DNA of 64,000 nt from Desertivibrio insolitus. Its GTDB lineage: Bacteria; Actinomycetota; Actinomycetes; Actinomycetales; Microbacteriaceae. Both the position numbers and the translations under genes were made by a program. The stretch is from NCBI RefSeq assembly GCF_017355965.1, contig NZ_JAFIQW010000003.1:491765-555764 (forward strand), in the 5' to 3' direction. Numbering within the stretch: position 1 is the stretch's first letter; every line of letters begins with the position of its first letter. The notes under the pieces are model-generated. The model was not told where the DNA came from. It worked only from the letters and a program-made list of their open reading frames with translations, and made no database searches. Below, in pieces: positions 26,127 through 33,472 of this stretch.

Positions 26127-27077
26127 TCAGCAGCTGACGAGCGCCGGCCGGGTGAAGAGGCTTCTCAGGCCACGCCGGGCGCGACGTCCCAGTGCGTCGC
26201 GCCCTGCGCGGCCCGAACCGGTGGGGGAGAGGATGCCGCGCAGTCGCCGCGCCACCTCGTCCGCCGCGGGGCGGCCGGAGGCGTCCCGCGTGGTCATCGC
26301 CGCGAGCAGCTGACGCCACTCGAGCGGAAGGTTCTCGGGGATCGCCGGGTCGCGCAGGAGGCGGGCGACCGCGACCTGCTCCTCGGTGCCCTCGTACTCG
26401 CGGTGTCCCGTGAGCGCCTCGAGCAGCACGAGCCCGAGGGAGTAGATGTCGCTCGCGGCGGCCACCGGCTCGCCGAGCGCCTGCTCGGGGCTGAGGTAGC
26501 TCGCCGTGCCGAGGATGACCTCTTCGTCGGCCGAGGCGTCGCCGACGTAACGGGCGATGTCGAAGTCGCTGAGCTTGGCGAGCACCTGGTGCTCGCTGCG
26601 GCGCTCCTCGGAGAGCAGGATGTTCCCCGGCTTCACGTCGAGGTGGGCGATCGAGCGGGCGTGCAGGTACGCGAGCGCGTCCGCCATCTGGAGTCCGACG
26701 GACGCGACGAACGACGCGTCGAGCGGGCCGCGGCCGAGGCGGTTCTGCAGCGTGCCCGACTCCATGTACTCCATGACCATGAAGCGGCAGCCGACGTCGG
26801 CGGTGAGGGTGGTGCCGGCGTCGCGCACGTCGACGATGTTCGGGTGGCTCAGCGCCGTCAGCAGCACGATCTCGCGCTCGCGACGGGTGATGAGGTCGGC
26901 GCTGCCGCTCGAGGAGAAGAGCTTGACCGCGACGTCGCGGTGCTCCTGGGTGTCCCAGGCGCGGTAGACGTGTCCCATGCCGCCGGCCCCGAGCACCTCG
27001 TTGAACTCGTAGCGAGGAGAGGGCTCCGACACTTGACGCGAATCGAAGGGGGCTTCGTCGTCGAGGAGGTAGGCCAT
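26127..27077 (-). CDS. Soluble serine/threonine protein kinase
   Basis: A 316-residue Hanks-type kinase with no transmembrane helix and no sensor domain. The glycine loop is GAGGMGHV (30-37), the ATP lysine Lys52 sits in VAVKLF, the alpha-C glutamate is near 68-70, the catalytic loop is HLDVKPGN (145-152), and the activation segment ends GTASYLSPEQ. The Mg-binding motif reads DFD at 171-173 where DFG is usual, so activity may be altered. AGAAGGGA precedes the ATG. It lies downstream of a MarR gene in the same direction, and its promoter carries a CTAG dyad. Confidence 0.88.
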   Translation of the reverse strand: MAYLLDDEAPFDSRQVSEPSPRYEFNEVLGAGGMGHVYRAWDTQEHRDVAVKLFSSSGSADLITRREREIVLLTALSHPNIVDVRDAGTTLTADVGCRFMVMEYMESGTLQNRLGRGPLDASFVASVGLQMADALAYLHARSIAHLDVKPGNILLSEERRSEHQVLAKLSDFDIARYVGDASADEEVILGTASYLSPEQALGEPVAAASDIYSLGLVLLEALTGHREYEGTEEQVAVARLLRDPAIPENLPLEWRQLLAAMTTRDASGRPAADEVARRLRGILSPTGSGRAGRDALGRRARRGLRSLFTRPALVSC

Positions 27078-27131
27078 CGGCGTTTCCCTTCTGTGTGGTG
27101 TGTTCCGACCTAGACGGCCGGGATACATCAC

Positions 27132-27161
27132 AACTTACTTCTAGTTAGGGAAACTAGCAAA
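27132..27161 (-). promoter_or_regulatory. Kinase promoter with CTAG dyad between -35 and -10
   Basis: On the minus strand TTTGCT (27161-27156) and TAAGTT (27137-27132) are separated by 18 nt. The dyad CTAGTT-AGGGA-AACTAG (27141-27157) occupies the spacer, an arrangement expected for a repressor. Confidence 0.5.
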
Positions 27162-27210
27162 TAGATTCTGGAGCTAGACAGGTGCGGAGAGATCTGCTGG
27201 CAGGAACGAC

Positions 27211-27247
27211 GAAGGCCCGCCCCCCTTGTCCGGTGAGCGGGCCCTTC
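27211..27247 (-). terminator. Terminator after the MarR gene
   Basis: GAAGGCCCGC (27211-27220) pairs with GCGGGCCCTTC (27237-27247), with one bulged base, just past the MarR stop. It separates the regulator from the kinase transcript. Confidence 0.65.
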
Positions 27248-27254
27248 TCTTCGG

Positions 27255-27788
27255 TCAGCGGGTGCGTGACTCGTCGGACTCGACGTCGTCGATCACTTCG
27301 CACACCCGGTCGAGGAAGCCGACGATCGCGGCGACCTCGGCGGGATCGAGGTCCTCGGCCACCGAGATCATGCCCGAGTGCATCTTGCCGAGGGTGTTGC
27401 GCACCTCTTCGTCGGTGTGCGACGTCGGGACGATGATCAGGCCGCGACGGTCGGTCGGATGCGGCTGGCGCTCGACGTGACCGCTCTTGACGAGGCGGTC
27501 GATCAGGATCGTCGTGGACGCGGAGGAGATGCCGAGGTAGGAGGTCAGGTCCTTCGGGCTCACCTGCTCCCCGCGACGCTTGGCGTCGAGCAGGAAGCGC
27601 ACGGCGAGCAGGTCGGTCTCGCCCATGCCCATGGAGGAGCGGGTGCGGCGGCGCATGGCGGCTTCCGCGGAGCGGTACCGACGGAGCGCGTTGAGAACCG
27701 TCACGCCGCGGCGCGTCGCATCCTGATCGGCGTACCAGTACCCGTTATCAGCGGTCTCTCGGAGAGACTCGACTTCTTCTATCGCCAT
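27255..27788 (-). CDS. MarR-family transcriptional regulator
   Basis: A 177-residue winged-helix regulator. An N-terminal extension of about 40 residues with aromatic GYWYADQD precedes the DNA-binding part YLGISSASTTILIDRL and wing HPTDRRGLIIVP. The paralogs at 8929 and 51459 lack most of the extension. An excellent ribosome site AAGGAGGTG lies 6 nt before the ATG, unlike the leaderless genes around it. Dyads of CTAG type occur both in its own upstream region (27833-27849) and in the kinase promoter, suggesting autoregulation and control of the kinase. Confidence 0.88.
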   Translation of the reverse strand: MAIEEVESLRETADNGYWYADQDATRRGVTVLNALRRYRSAEAAMRRRTRSSMGMGETDLLAVRFLLDAKRRGEQVSPKDLTSYLGISSASTTILIDRLVKSGHVERQPHPTDRRGLIIVPTSHTDEEVRNTLGKMHSGMISVAEDLDPAEVAAIVGFLDRVCEVIDDVESDESRTR

Positions 27789-27832
27789 CGACACACCTCC
27801 TTCTTCGTGTTCTCTTAGGCCGTGAGACAAAC

Positions 27833-27849
27833 CGCTAGACGGACTAGCG
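27833..27849. promoter_or_regulatory. CTAG dyad upstream of the MarR gene
   Basis: CGCTAG-ACGGA-CTAGCG is a perfect 6-5-6 inverted repeat 45 nt before the MarR start. It has the same geometry as the dyad at 27141-27157. Confidence 0.5.
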
Positions 27850-27930
27850 AATTACTCTACAACCGTACCGTCATCTACTTCATTTCTCCGGCTCGGAACC
27901 ACGGATGTGGACGATGTTCCCATTCGTGGT

Positions 27931-28806
27931 TCAGCCGCCGGTCACGAACCTCCTCGTGCGGGGAGGAACCGCGTCGACGGTGATCCGGAAGAGCGAGCCC
28001 GAAAGCGAGTGCCGCTCGAGTTGCTCCTCATCCATGTTCTCGCGTGCGCTGGCGATGACCAGGGACGTAGGTCCCGTGCCGGCGACGACGATGGATGTCA
28101 CGTTCGGCGCGGGCACCTCGATCCGGTCCACCTCGTGGCCGTCGGGATCCAGACGCAGCACGCAGCCCTCGCCGTAGAGCGCGGTCCAAACGAAGCCCTC
28201 GCCATCCACGACGAGACCGTCGTGCGGGCCGAACGACGCGAAGGACTCCTCGTCCTCGATGTCGCCCTCCGCGGTGTAGCGCCCGCGGTAGATCGTCTCC
28301 ACACTCGTGTCGGTGTAGTAGATGTGCGTGCCGTCCGGAGTCCAGTCGATGCCGTTCGCCGTGCCGAAGCCCCCGCGCAGGGTGCGGAGCTGCTCGCCCC
28401 ACGCGACCGAATAGAGCGCCCCGTCCGGATCGCCCTTCGTGGCATCCATCGATCCGGTGACCCAGCGCCCGGCGGGGTCGACCTTCCCCTCGTTGAGCCT
28501 CAGGCCGTCGTGCGAGTGCGGCACGACGGCGAGGATGCGATCGACACGCCCCGCGTCATCCGTCGTCACGATGCGGTCCTTCAGGGAGAGCACGAAGCCG
28601 CCGGCGTCGGTCGGCGCGAGCGAGGCGAGCGGCGGATCGAAGCGGTGCACGAGATCCAGCGACCCGTCCGAGGGACCGTCGAGCGGGCTGCGGTGCAGCG
28701 TTCCCGCTTCGATGTCGCACCAGACGATCGCGCTGGCGGCGTCGTCCCAGACGAGCGACTCGGCGAGCAGGGCGTGGGCGGAGCGGAGGACGTCAGGAGC
28801 GCTCAT
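27931..28806 (-). CDS. SMP-30/gluconolactonase-family lactonase
   Basis: A 291-residue six-bladed beta-propeller enzyme, probably hydrolysing a sugar lactone in the cytoplasm. The metal ligands match the family: Glu16 in AESLVW, Asn151 in GTANGIDW and Asp196 in HDGLVVDGEG, with the substrate-loop Asn105 in RLNEGK. There is no signal peptide. It is divergent from the flavin electron-transfer operon. The sequence between its ATG and position 28822 contains a 13-mer also found before the dehydrogenase at 31514-32407. The specific lactone is unknown. Confidence 0.88.
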   Translation of the reverse strand: MSAPDVLRSAHALLAESLVWDDAASAIVWCDIEAGTLHRSPLDGPSDGSLDLVHRFDPPLASLAPTDAGGFVLSLKDRIVTTDDAGRVDRILAVVPHSHDGLRLNEGKVDPAGRWVTGSMDATKGDPDGALYSVAWGEQLRTLRGGFGTANGIDWTPDGTHIYYTDTSVETIYRGRYTAEGDIEDEESFASFGPHDGLVVDGEGFVWTALYGEGCVLRLDPDGHEVDRIEVPAPNVTSIVVAGTGPTSLVIASARENMDEEQLERHSLSGSLFRITVDAVPPRTRRFVTGG

Positions 28807-28809
28807 CTC

Positions 28810-28822
28810 TCCGGTCTAACAC
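28810..28822 (-). promoter_or_regulatory. Shared 13-mer GTGTTAGACCGGA, copy 1
   Basis: It reads GTGTTAGACCGGA toward the SMP-30 start and ends 3 nt before its ATG. An identical 13-mer lies 4 nt before the ATG of the dehydrogenase at 32407. Confidence 0.5.
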
Positions 28823-28873
28823 CGGCGCCCCCTCCGCGGCGGCTTGCTTGGCGAATACCTAGGTGCCTCAGGC

Positions 28874-28901
28874 TTTCCACAAGACCCGCGGACAATAAAC
28901 T
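28874..28901 (+). promoter_or_regulatory. Predicted promoter of the flavin electron-transfer operon
   Basis: TTTCCA (28874-28879) and TAAACT (28896-28901) are 16 nt apart. An AGGAG ribosome site at 28919-28923 precedes the GTG at 28928. Confidence 0.5.
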
Positions 28902-28927
28902 CCCCGCAACCGACAGACAGGAGCACC

Positions 28928-30328
28928 GTGCCGCCCGTGCCCGCCGCGCTCGCCACCCGAGGCGCCGCTCGCGACGACGCACGCCGTCGCCGCGAGCTCG
29001 CGGTCGACGTGCTCGTCACGCTCATCTGGGCCTCGGCCGCCGTCGCGGTCGCGCTGTACCTCGCCACCGGCGTCGTCGCACGGATGAGCAGCGCGGCCGA
29101 CGCCGTGACCGCGCTCGGCGCGATCGCGGGCCTCGTCGCGACCGACCTCGTGCTCGTGATGCTGATCCTCGCGGCGCGGGTGCCCCTCGTCGACCGGCTC
29201 GTCGGGCACGACCGCGCGCTCGCGGTGCATCGCTCGCTGGGCAAGCCCGCCCTCTACCTGCTCCTCGCGCACGGCGCGCTCGTCATCGTCGGCTACGCGC
29301 TCGCCGACGGTCTCGATCCCGTGACCGAGGCCGTCACGCTGCTCACCACCGTGCCCGACATACCGACCGCCTTCCTCGCGATGGCGCTCTTCGTCGTGAT
29401 CGTCGTCTCCTCGCTCGTCGCCGTGCGGGGACGGCTGCGCTACGAGGTGTGGCACGGCATCCACCTGCTCACCTATGCGGCGGTGCTCGTCGCGCTGCCG
29501 CACCAGCTCTCGGTCGGCTCTGTCTTCGCCGAGGGCTCGGCGCAGCGGGCGTACTGGATCGGCCTCTACGTGCTCGCGCTCGGCTGCCTGCTCGTGTTCC
29601 GGATCGGGCGCCCGCTCGTCGCGAGCCTCCGCCACGATCTGCGCGTGCGCTCCGTCGAGGTCGTCGGCGACGGCGTCGTCTCGGTGCACCTGGCCGGTCG
29701 CGGCCTCGACCGGTTGCGCGTGCAGGGCGGCCAGTTCGGCATCTGGCGGTTCTGGGCGCCGGGCACCTGGTGGCGCGCCCACCCCATCTCCTTCTCGAGC
29801 GTGCCGACCTCGACCGACGCCCGCATCACCGTGCGCGCTCTCGGCCGTGGCACGTCGCGCTTCGCCGCGCTCGCTCCCGGCACGCGCGTGCTGCTCGAAG
29901 GGCCGTACGGGCTGTTCACCGAACGCGCCCGCACCGCTCCCTACCTCGCCGTCGCTGCGGCGGGCATCGGCGTGACCCCGGTGCGCTCGCTGCTCGAGCA
30001 CGCGCAGTTCGCGCCCGGCGAGCTCACCGTGCTGCTGCGCGCCTCCCGGCCCGACGAGCGCTATCTCTGGGACGAGGTGCGGCAGCTGACGGATGCCGCG
30101 GGCGGCACAGTGCTCACCGACGTGGGCCCCCGCGCGGCATCCGGAGCCTCCTGGTTGAGCGCCGACGCGGTCGTGCGCGGGCTCGATCTCGAGACGGTCT
30201 TCCCGAACCTCGCCGACTCCGACCTCTACATCTGCGGCCCGGCCGGCTGGGTGAGCGCCGTCGAGGCCGCCGCGCTCTCCGCGGGCGTCGCGGGGCACCG
30301 CATCCGGGTCGAGAGGTTCGAGTCGTGA
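28928..30328 (+). CDS. Ferric-reductase-like transmembrane flavoprotein
   Basis: A 466-residue protein. The N-terminal half has six hydrophobic segments with paired histidines (HRSLGKPALYLLLAHGAL and WHGIHLLTYAAVLVALPHQ) that can hold hemes across the membrane. The C-terminal half is a ferredoxin-NADP reductase module with an FAD site (HPISFSSVP) and an NAD(P) site (AAAGIGVTPVRSLL and LYICGPAGWVSAV). It moves electrons from NAD(P)H through FAD and heme to the outside. The GTG overlap with the next gene places it first in an operon with an FMN-binding protein and ApbE, its likely acceptor and flavin-attaching enzyme. Confidence 0.9.
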   Translation: MPPVPAALATRGAARDDARRRRELAVDVLVTLIWASAAVAVALYLATGVVARMSSAADAVTALGAIAGLVATDLVLVMLILAARVPLVDRLVGHDRALAVHRSLGKPALYLLLAHGALVIVGYALADGLDPVTEAVTLLTTVPDIPTAFLAMALFVVIVVSSLVAVRGRLRYEVWHGIHLLTYAAVLVALPHQLSVGSVFAEGSAQRAYWIGLYVLALGCLLVFRIGRPLVASLRHDLRVRSVEVVGDGVVSVHLAGRGLDRLRVQGGQFGIWRFWAPGTWWRAHPISFSSVPTSTDARITVRALGRGTSRFAALAPGTRVLLEGPYGLFTERARTAPYLAVAAAGIGVTPVRSLLEHAQFAPGELTVLLRASRPDERYLWDEVRQLTDAAGGTVLTDVGPRAASGASWLSADAVVRGLDLETVFPNLADSDLYICGPAGWVSAVEAAALSAGVAGHRIRVERFES

Positions 30329-30741
30329 GGCGCCGGGCGGCGATCGCCGGGGCCGTGACCTCCGCCGGGGTGCTCGCGGTCGGCTGGGTGGCAGGTCAGG
30401 CGGCCGTGGCGGAGCCCGTGGCCGTCGCCGAACCCGCGGACGATGCGCCCGACGCCGGCGGCGCGGACGGCGTCTACACCGGCGACGCGGTCGACACGCT
30501 CTACGGCACCGTGCAGGTGGAGATCACCGTCGCGGGCGGCGAGCTGACCGACGTCGAGGTGCTGCAGCAGACGAACTCCGGCTCACGCTCCGACCAGATC
30601 AACGGGCGCGCGCTGCCGCAGCTCACCGAGGAGGCGCTCGCCGCGCAGTCCGCCGACATCGACGCGGCGAGCGGGGCCACCTACTCCAGCCAGGGCTATC
30701 TCACCTCCCTGCAGTCCGCGATCGACGCCGCCGGACTCTGA
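30325..30741 (+). CDS. FMN-binding domain protein, covalent flavin carrier
   Basis: A 138-residue exported protein. A basic start and a hydrophobic helix (about 5-28) act as signal or anchor, an acidic linker follows, then the FMN_bind domain from DGVYTGDAVDTLYGTVQVEI. It ends with DAASGATYSS. The SGAT element (116-119) is the flavinylation motif, with Thr119 the residue that ApbE modifies. The GTG start overlaps the previous stop and the stop overlaps apbE, so stoichiometric production of carrier and modifying enzyme is built in. Confidence 0.92.
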   Translation: MRRRAAIAGAVTSAGVLAVGWVAGQAAVAEPVAVAEPADDAPDAGGADGVYTGDAVDTLYGTVQVEITVAGGELTDVEVLQQTNSGSRSDQINGRALPQLTEEALAAQSADIDAASGATYSSQGYLTSLQSAIDAAGL

Positions 30742-31403
30742 TGCCCGTCGTCACGCTCGACACCATGGGCACCGTGGCGAGCATCCGCAGCTTCGAGCCT
30801 GTGCCGGCCGATGCGCTCGCCGGCATCCGGCACCTGCTCGACGACGTCGAGGCGCGGTTCAGCCTGCATCGGGACGACTCCGAGCTGTCACGGGTGCGCG
30901 ACGGGGCGCTGGCGTTGCCGGTTGCCTCGCCGCAGCTGCGCGACACCTACGCGCGGGCGCTCGAGTGGCGGCGACGCACCGACGGCGCGTTCACCCCGCA
31001 CCGCCCGGATGGCGTCGTCGACCTCTCCGGCCTGGTCAAGGCGGACGCGATCGCCGCGGTCGGCGAGGTGCTCGACGGATGCCTGGAGGGCTGGCTGCTC
31101 ACGGTCGGCGGCGACGTGCTCGGGCGCGGAACGTGGAGCGTCGGCGTCGTGCACCCCGACGACCGCGGACGCTACGTCACGGTGGTGCGGCTCGACGACG
31201 CGCGCCGCGCCGTCGCGACATCCGGAACCGCGGAGCGCGGGGAGCACATCTGGCGCTCGGCCCCCGCCGACTTCCGGCAGGTGACCGTGGCGGCGGCCGA
31301 CATCGAGACGGCGGACGTGCTCGCGACCGCGATCCTGGCGGGCGGCCGCACGACGCACGACCAGGTGCTCCGCGACCACCCGGTCGAGGTGCTCGCGCTC
31401 TGA
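30741..31403 (+). CDS. apbE: FAD:protein FMN transferase
   Basis: A 220-residue enzyme that transfers FMN from FAD to Thr in a D-x-x-SGAT motif, whose target is encoded just upstream. Family landmarks are TMGT at the start, RFSLHRDDSELSRV, VVDLSGLVKADAI, LLTVGGDVLGRG, and the metal-site ending ADIETADVLATAIL. It is shorter than typical ApbE proteins (around 300-350) and lacks the signal peptide and part of the C-terminal region, so it is a compact version that may act before export. ATG overlaps the previous stop. Confidence 0.88.
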   Translation: MPVVTLDTMGTVASIRSFEPVPADALAGIRHLLDDVEARFSLHRDDSELSRVRDGALALPVASPQLRDTYARALEWRRRTDGAFTPHRPDGVVDLSGLVKADAIAAVGEVLDGCLEGWLLTVGGDVLGRGTWSVGVVHPDDRGRYVTVVRLDDARRAVATSGTAERGEHIWRSAPADFRQVTVAAADIETADVLATAILAGGRTTHDQVLRDHPVEVLAL

Positions 31404-31440
31404 CGCCGCCGCGCGGCGTCTCGAGCCCCAGCCGTCCCTG

Positions 31441-31514
31441 ACGAAGGAGAATCCGCCCCTCCCGGTCGGAACTCGACCGGAATCGGCGGATCCTCCTCCG
31501 TTACGGCACAGCCC
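31441..31514. repeat. Dispersed palindromic repeat, copy 2
   Basis: It has the same outer arm (GGAGAATCCGCC against GGCGGATCCTCC) and the same GGCACAGCCC tail as 1356-1430. The inner stem is now GGTCG/CGACC. It lies between the convergent genes apbE and the dehydrogenase, touching the latter's stop codon. Confidence 0.85.
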
Positions 31515-32407
31515 TAGTGCGCCGGACGCCCACCCGTCACGGCGACCGTCTCACCGCTCGTGTAGCTCGACTCCTGCGACGCGAGGTACACGTAGGTCGA
31601 CGCGAGTTCGGCGGGCTGGCCCGGGCGGCCGTAGACCGACTCCGAGCCGAAGCTCTCGATCTTCTCGTTGGGCACGCTCGAGGGCTGCAGCGGGGTCCAG
31701 AACGGCCCCGGCGCGACGGCGTTGACCCGGATGCCGCGCTCGGCGAGCTGCTGGGCCATGCCGCGGGTGAACTGGATGATCGCGCCCTTCGAGATCGCGT
31801 ACTCGACGAGGTCCGGCGTGGGCTGGAAGCCCTGGATGGAGGACGTGTTGACGATCGAGGCACCCGGCTGGAGGTGCTTGATCGCGGCCTTCAGGGTCCA
31901 GAACATCGCGTGCACGTTGGTGCGCAGCACGTGGTCGAAGGTGGCGGTGTCGAAGTCCTCGATGCTCGTGATCGTGGGCATGACACCGGCGATGTTGACG
32001 ATGATGTCGAGTCCGCCGAGGCCCGTGACGGCGTCCTCGACGAGCTGCGTCGCGAACGCCTCGTCGGAGAGGTCACCGGGCAGCAGCACGGCCTTGCGGC
32101 CGGCGCCCTCGACGAGGTCGCGGGTCGACTCGATCTGGTTCTGCTCGGACTCGAGGTAGTTGAGGGCCACGTCGGCGCCCTCGCGGGCGAACGCGATGGC
32201 GACGGCACGGCCGATACCGGAGTCGCCGCCGGTGATGAGCGCCTTGCGGTTGAGCAGGCGCCCGTGCCCGACGTAGCTCTCCTCGCCGGGGTCGGGCACG
32301 GGGTCCATCTGCGTGAAGTCGCCCGGCACGTTCTGCTGCTGCGGCTTGAACGGGGGACCGGGGTAGAGGTCGATCGGATTCTGCGGAGTGACGATGTCGA
32401 CTGCCAT
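31514..32407 (-). CDS. Short-chain dehydrogenase/reductase, YghA-like
   Basis: A 297-residue NAD(P)-dependent oxidoreductase. A proline-rich N-terminal extension (residues 8-48) precedes the Rossmann fold. Cofactor motif GGDSGIG is at 60-66, catalytic Ser near 189-190, Tyr203 and Lys207 in YAISK, and VNAVAPGPFWTPLQP follows. The extension and the ESEQ loop match the YghA/YhxC group of glucose or aldehyde dehydrogenases. ATG at 32407 is chosen over an upstream one because the conserved extension begins there. A 13-mer shared with the SMP-30 gene lies 4 nt upstream. Confidence 0.9.
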   Translation of the reverse strand: MAVDIVTPQNPIDLYPGPPFKPQQQNVPGDFTQMDPVPDPGEESYVGHGRLLNRKALITGGDSGIGRAVAIAFAREGADVALNYLESEQNQIESTRDLVEGAGRKAVLLPGDLSDEAFATQLVEDAVTGLGGLDIIVNIAGVMPTITSIEDFDTATFDHVLRTNVHAMFWTLKAAIKHLQPGASIVNTSSIQGFQPTPDLVEYAISKGAIIQFTRGMAQQLAERGIRVNAVAPGPFWTPLQPSSVPNEKIESFGSESVYGRPGQPAELASTYVYLASQESSYTSGETVAVTGGRPAH

Positions 32408-32411
32408 GCCT

Positions 32412-32424
32412 TCCGGTCTAACAC
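32412..32424 (-). promoter_or_regulatory. Shared 13-mer GTGTTAGACCGGA, copy 2
   Basis: Identical to the motif at 28810-28822, ending 4 nt before the ATG of the dehydrogenase. Confidence 0.5.
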
Positions 32425-32503
32425 TCGTTCCGGACCGTTCGGTCAGGATCCGACCGTCGCTCAGCAAGGCGAAGGTGTCACTCAGCGTCTTCGCCCGCGG
32501 CGC

Positions 32504-33358
32504 TCAGGCGCGGGCGGCGCGCAGCGCGTCCTCGAGCGTCGACGTCGGGCGGCCGAGTACCCGCGACAGGTCGCCCGTCACGACGTCGAGGGCGCCGCTC
32601 GCGATGTTCGCGTCGAGAGCCGCGACGAAGCCAGCGGTGCCCTGGTCCAGTCCGCTCCGCACGAGCTCGGACACCAGGGCGTCCGGCTCGACGGCGCGGT
32701 ACGCGACGGCGCGTCCGAGCACTGCGGATGCCGTGGCGGCGAGCTCCTCGAAGTCCCACGCGACGTCGCCGCCGAACTCGTAGACCTGACCCTCGTGACC
32801 CTCGGTCGCGGCGACGATCGCGGCGCCCTCGGCGAGCTCGGCGCGGGTGGCGCTGGCGACGCGACCCGCGCCCGCGGCGGCCGCGATCTCGCCGCTGCCC
32901 TGCCACTCGTCGAGGCGAGCGGCGTAGTTCTCGGTGTACCAGTTGTTGCGCACGACGGTGAAGCCGATGCCGGCGGAGCGGAGGTGCTCCTCGGTGGCGG
33001 CGTGCTCAGGGGCGAGCACGAGGTCGGTGTCGGTGGCCTTCGGGGCGCTCGTGTAGACCACGCGGGAGGCGCCCGCCGCCTTCGCGGCGTCGATGACGTT
33101 CGAATGCTGCTGCACACGCTTGCCGACTTCGTTGCCCGAGACGAGGAGCACGGTGTCGACGCCGACGAGGGCCTTGTCGAGCGCGGCACGGTCGTCGTAG
33201 CTCGCGACGCGGACGTCGACGCCTCGCCCCGCGAGGTCGGTCGCCTTCTCGGGATTGCGCACGATCGCGACGACGTCGCCCGCCGGCATCCGCTCGAGCA
33301 GGGTCTCGACGGCGTGGCGTCCGAACGGTCCGGTGGCTCCGGTCACGGCGATGGTCAT
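32504..33358 (-). CDS. qorB: NAD(P)H:quinone oxidoreductase, QorB-like (NmrA family)
   Basis: A 284-residue atypical short-chain dehydrogenase very similar to E. coli QorB. Features in order are GATGPFGRHAVETLL with the dinucleotide glycines, VAIVRNPEKA, HSNVIDAAKAAG, RNNWYTENYAA, and GQVYEFGGDVAW. QorB enzymes reduce quinones with NADPH, protecting against redox cycling. No regulator of the HxlR type lies next to it, although such pairs are common elsewhere. It is transcribed alone on the minus strand upstream of the YghA-like dehydrogenase, with about 96 bp between them. Confidence 0.9.
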   Translation of the reverse strand: MTIAVTGATGPFGRHAVETLLERMPAGDVVAIVRNPEKATDLAGRGVDVRVASYDDRAALDKALVGVDTVLLVSGNEVGKRVQQHSNVIDAAKAAGASRVVYTSAPKATDTDLVLAPEHAATEEHLRSAGIGFTVVRNNWYTENYAARLDEWQGSGEIAAAAGAGRVASATRAELAEGAAIVAATEGHEGQVYEFGGDVAWDFEELAATASAVLGRAVAYRAVEPDALVSELVRSGLDQGTAGFVAALDANIASGALDVVTGDLSRVLGRPTSTLEDALRAARA

Positions 33359-33451
33359 GCTGCTCCTTCAGGTCGCGGTTTGCACTGGGTCGAATCCCGA
33401 CCGCGGGTGAGCTATTCCCATTCGACCGGCTCGCGACCGAGCGTCCGCCCA

Positions 33452-33472
33452 TGACCGCGCTCGGCGCGGTCA
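33452..33472 (-). terminator. Hairpin at the end of the photolyase gene
   Basis: A perfect 9-bp stem TGACCGCGC/GCGCGGTCA with a TCG loop. The right arm includes the photolyase stop codon. Confidence 0.55.

Noticed and set aside
28855..28880. DtxR/IdeR iron box at ACCTAGGT
   Set aside because: Only the central palindrome is present; the outer TTAGG-type arms of the 19-bp consensus are missing.
27907..30741. Very long open frame (about 944 codons) across the lactonase and reductase region
   Set aside because: Its first 800 residues are Arg/Pro/Ala-rich without any domain and run antisense or out of frame to two clear genes. Only its last 138 codons, from GTG 30325, are real.
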